Assembly (NCBI GenBank): GCA_036258555.1
Contig: DATADL010000302.1
Span: 1-5,272, forward strand
Direction of reading: 5' to 3'
DNA from: JALZEG01 sp036258555
GTDB taxonomy: Bacteria; Actinomycetota; CADDZG01; WHSQ01
Length of the DNA: 5,272 nucleotides
Shown: piece by piece, positions 5,177 through 5,272 of the stretch
Numbering within the stretch: position 1 is the stretch's first letter
How the letters are laid out: each line of letters opens with the position of its first letter
Position numbers and translations under genes: made by a program
Notes under the pieces: generated by a model
Database searches by the model: none
The model's input: only the letters and a program-made list of their open reading frames with translations
What the model was told of the DNA's origin: nothing

Positions 5177-5272
5177 GAAACCTCGCGCACCGCGGGCGGG
5201 ACGTGGCCGGTCAGGTGAGCGGCATATTGGAGCGCCGCCTGGATCTGTCCAGACGTCAGGCTGAACTCTTCG
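5173..5272 (-). CDS. DUF433 antitoxin, C-terminal end (cut by right edge)
   Basis: The last 32 codons and the stop are present; the 5' part lies beyond the window. The visible residues EEFSLTSGQIQAALQYAA match the C-terminal helix region of DUF433 proteins, small helix-turn-helix-type antitoxins normally encoded just upstream of a DUF5615 toxin. A 14-residue tail follows (HLTGHVPPAVREVS). Stop TGA overlaps the toxin start TTG as TTGA. DUF433 proteins are thought to neutralise their toxin and to repress their own promoter, which would lie to the right of this window. Identification rests on the motif plus the neighbour. Confidence 0.88.
   Translation of the reverse strand, partial: EEFSLTSGQIQAALQYAAHLTGHVPPAVREVS

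Overview
The window is GC-rich DNA with strong Shine-Dalgarno sites, frequent GTG/TTG starts and short envelope proteins. This best fits an uncultured or poorly studied Actinomycetota. The four-membrane-segment protein at 536-1093 and the tRNA-Val support that, but nothing seen fixes the class. There are nine protein genes (two cut by the window edges) and one tRNA gene. No insertion sequence, phage gene or CRISPR array was seen.

Left part (1-1093): a membrane-anchored protein runs off the left edge on the minus strand. It is divergent from a 54-residue single-span membrane protein, which is followed by a four-span membrane protein. Middle part (1137-3166, minus strand): a membrane-anchored coiled-coil protein with a cysteine-rich C-terminal domain, then a lipoprotein, then a dihydrofolate-reductase/RibD-C-type reductase. 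These three share a direction but are separated by 150 and 107 bp, so a single operon is possible, not proven. Only the reductase has a clear family.

Right-centre (3167-4672): a 408-bp gene-free stretch carries a promoter-like element with an apparent leader of about 280 nt. It leads into a 365-residue protein that appears to join a galactose-binding-like beta-sandwich to a second recurrent, uncharacterised beta-rich domain, without a signal peptide.

Right end (4725-5272, minus strand): the tail of a DUF433 antitoxin overlaps the TTG start of a DUF5615 PIN-like toxin. The toxin's stop codon TAG shares its last base with the first base of a tRNA-Val(GAC). The tRNA is followed by a perfect hairpin, so antitoxin, toxin and tRNA look like one transcription unit. 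The tRNA has perfect stems but two departures from near-universal positions (C33 and G58). This toxin-antitoxin/tRNA arrangement is the most unusual thing in the window. The two-domain 365-residue protein is second.
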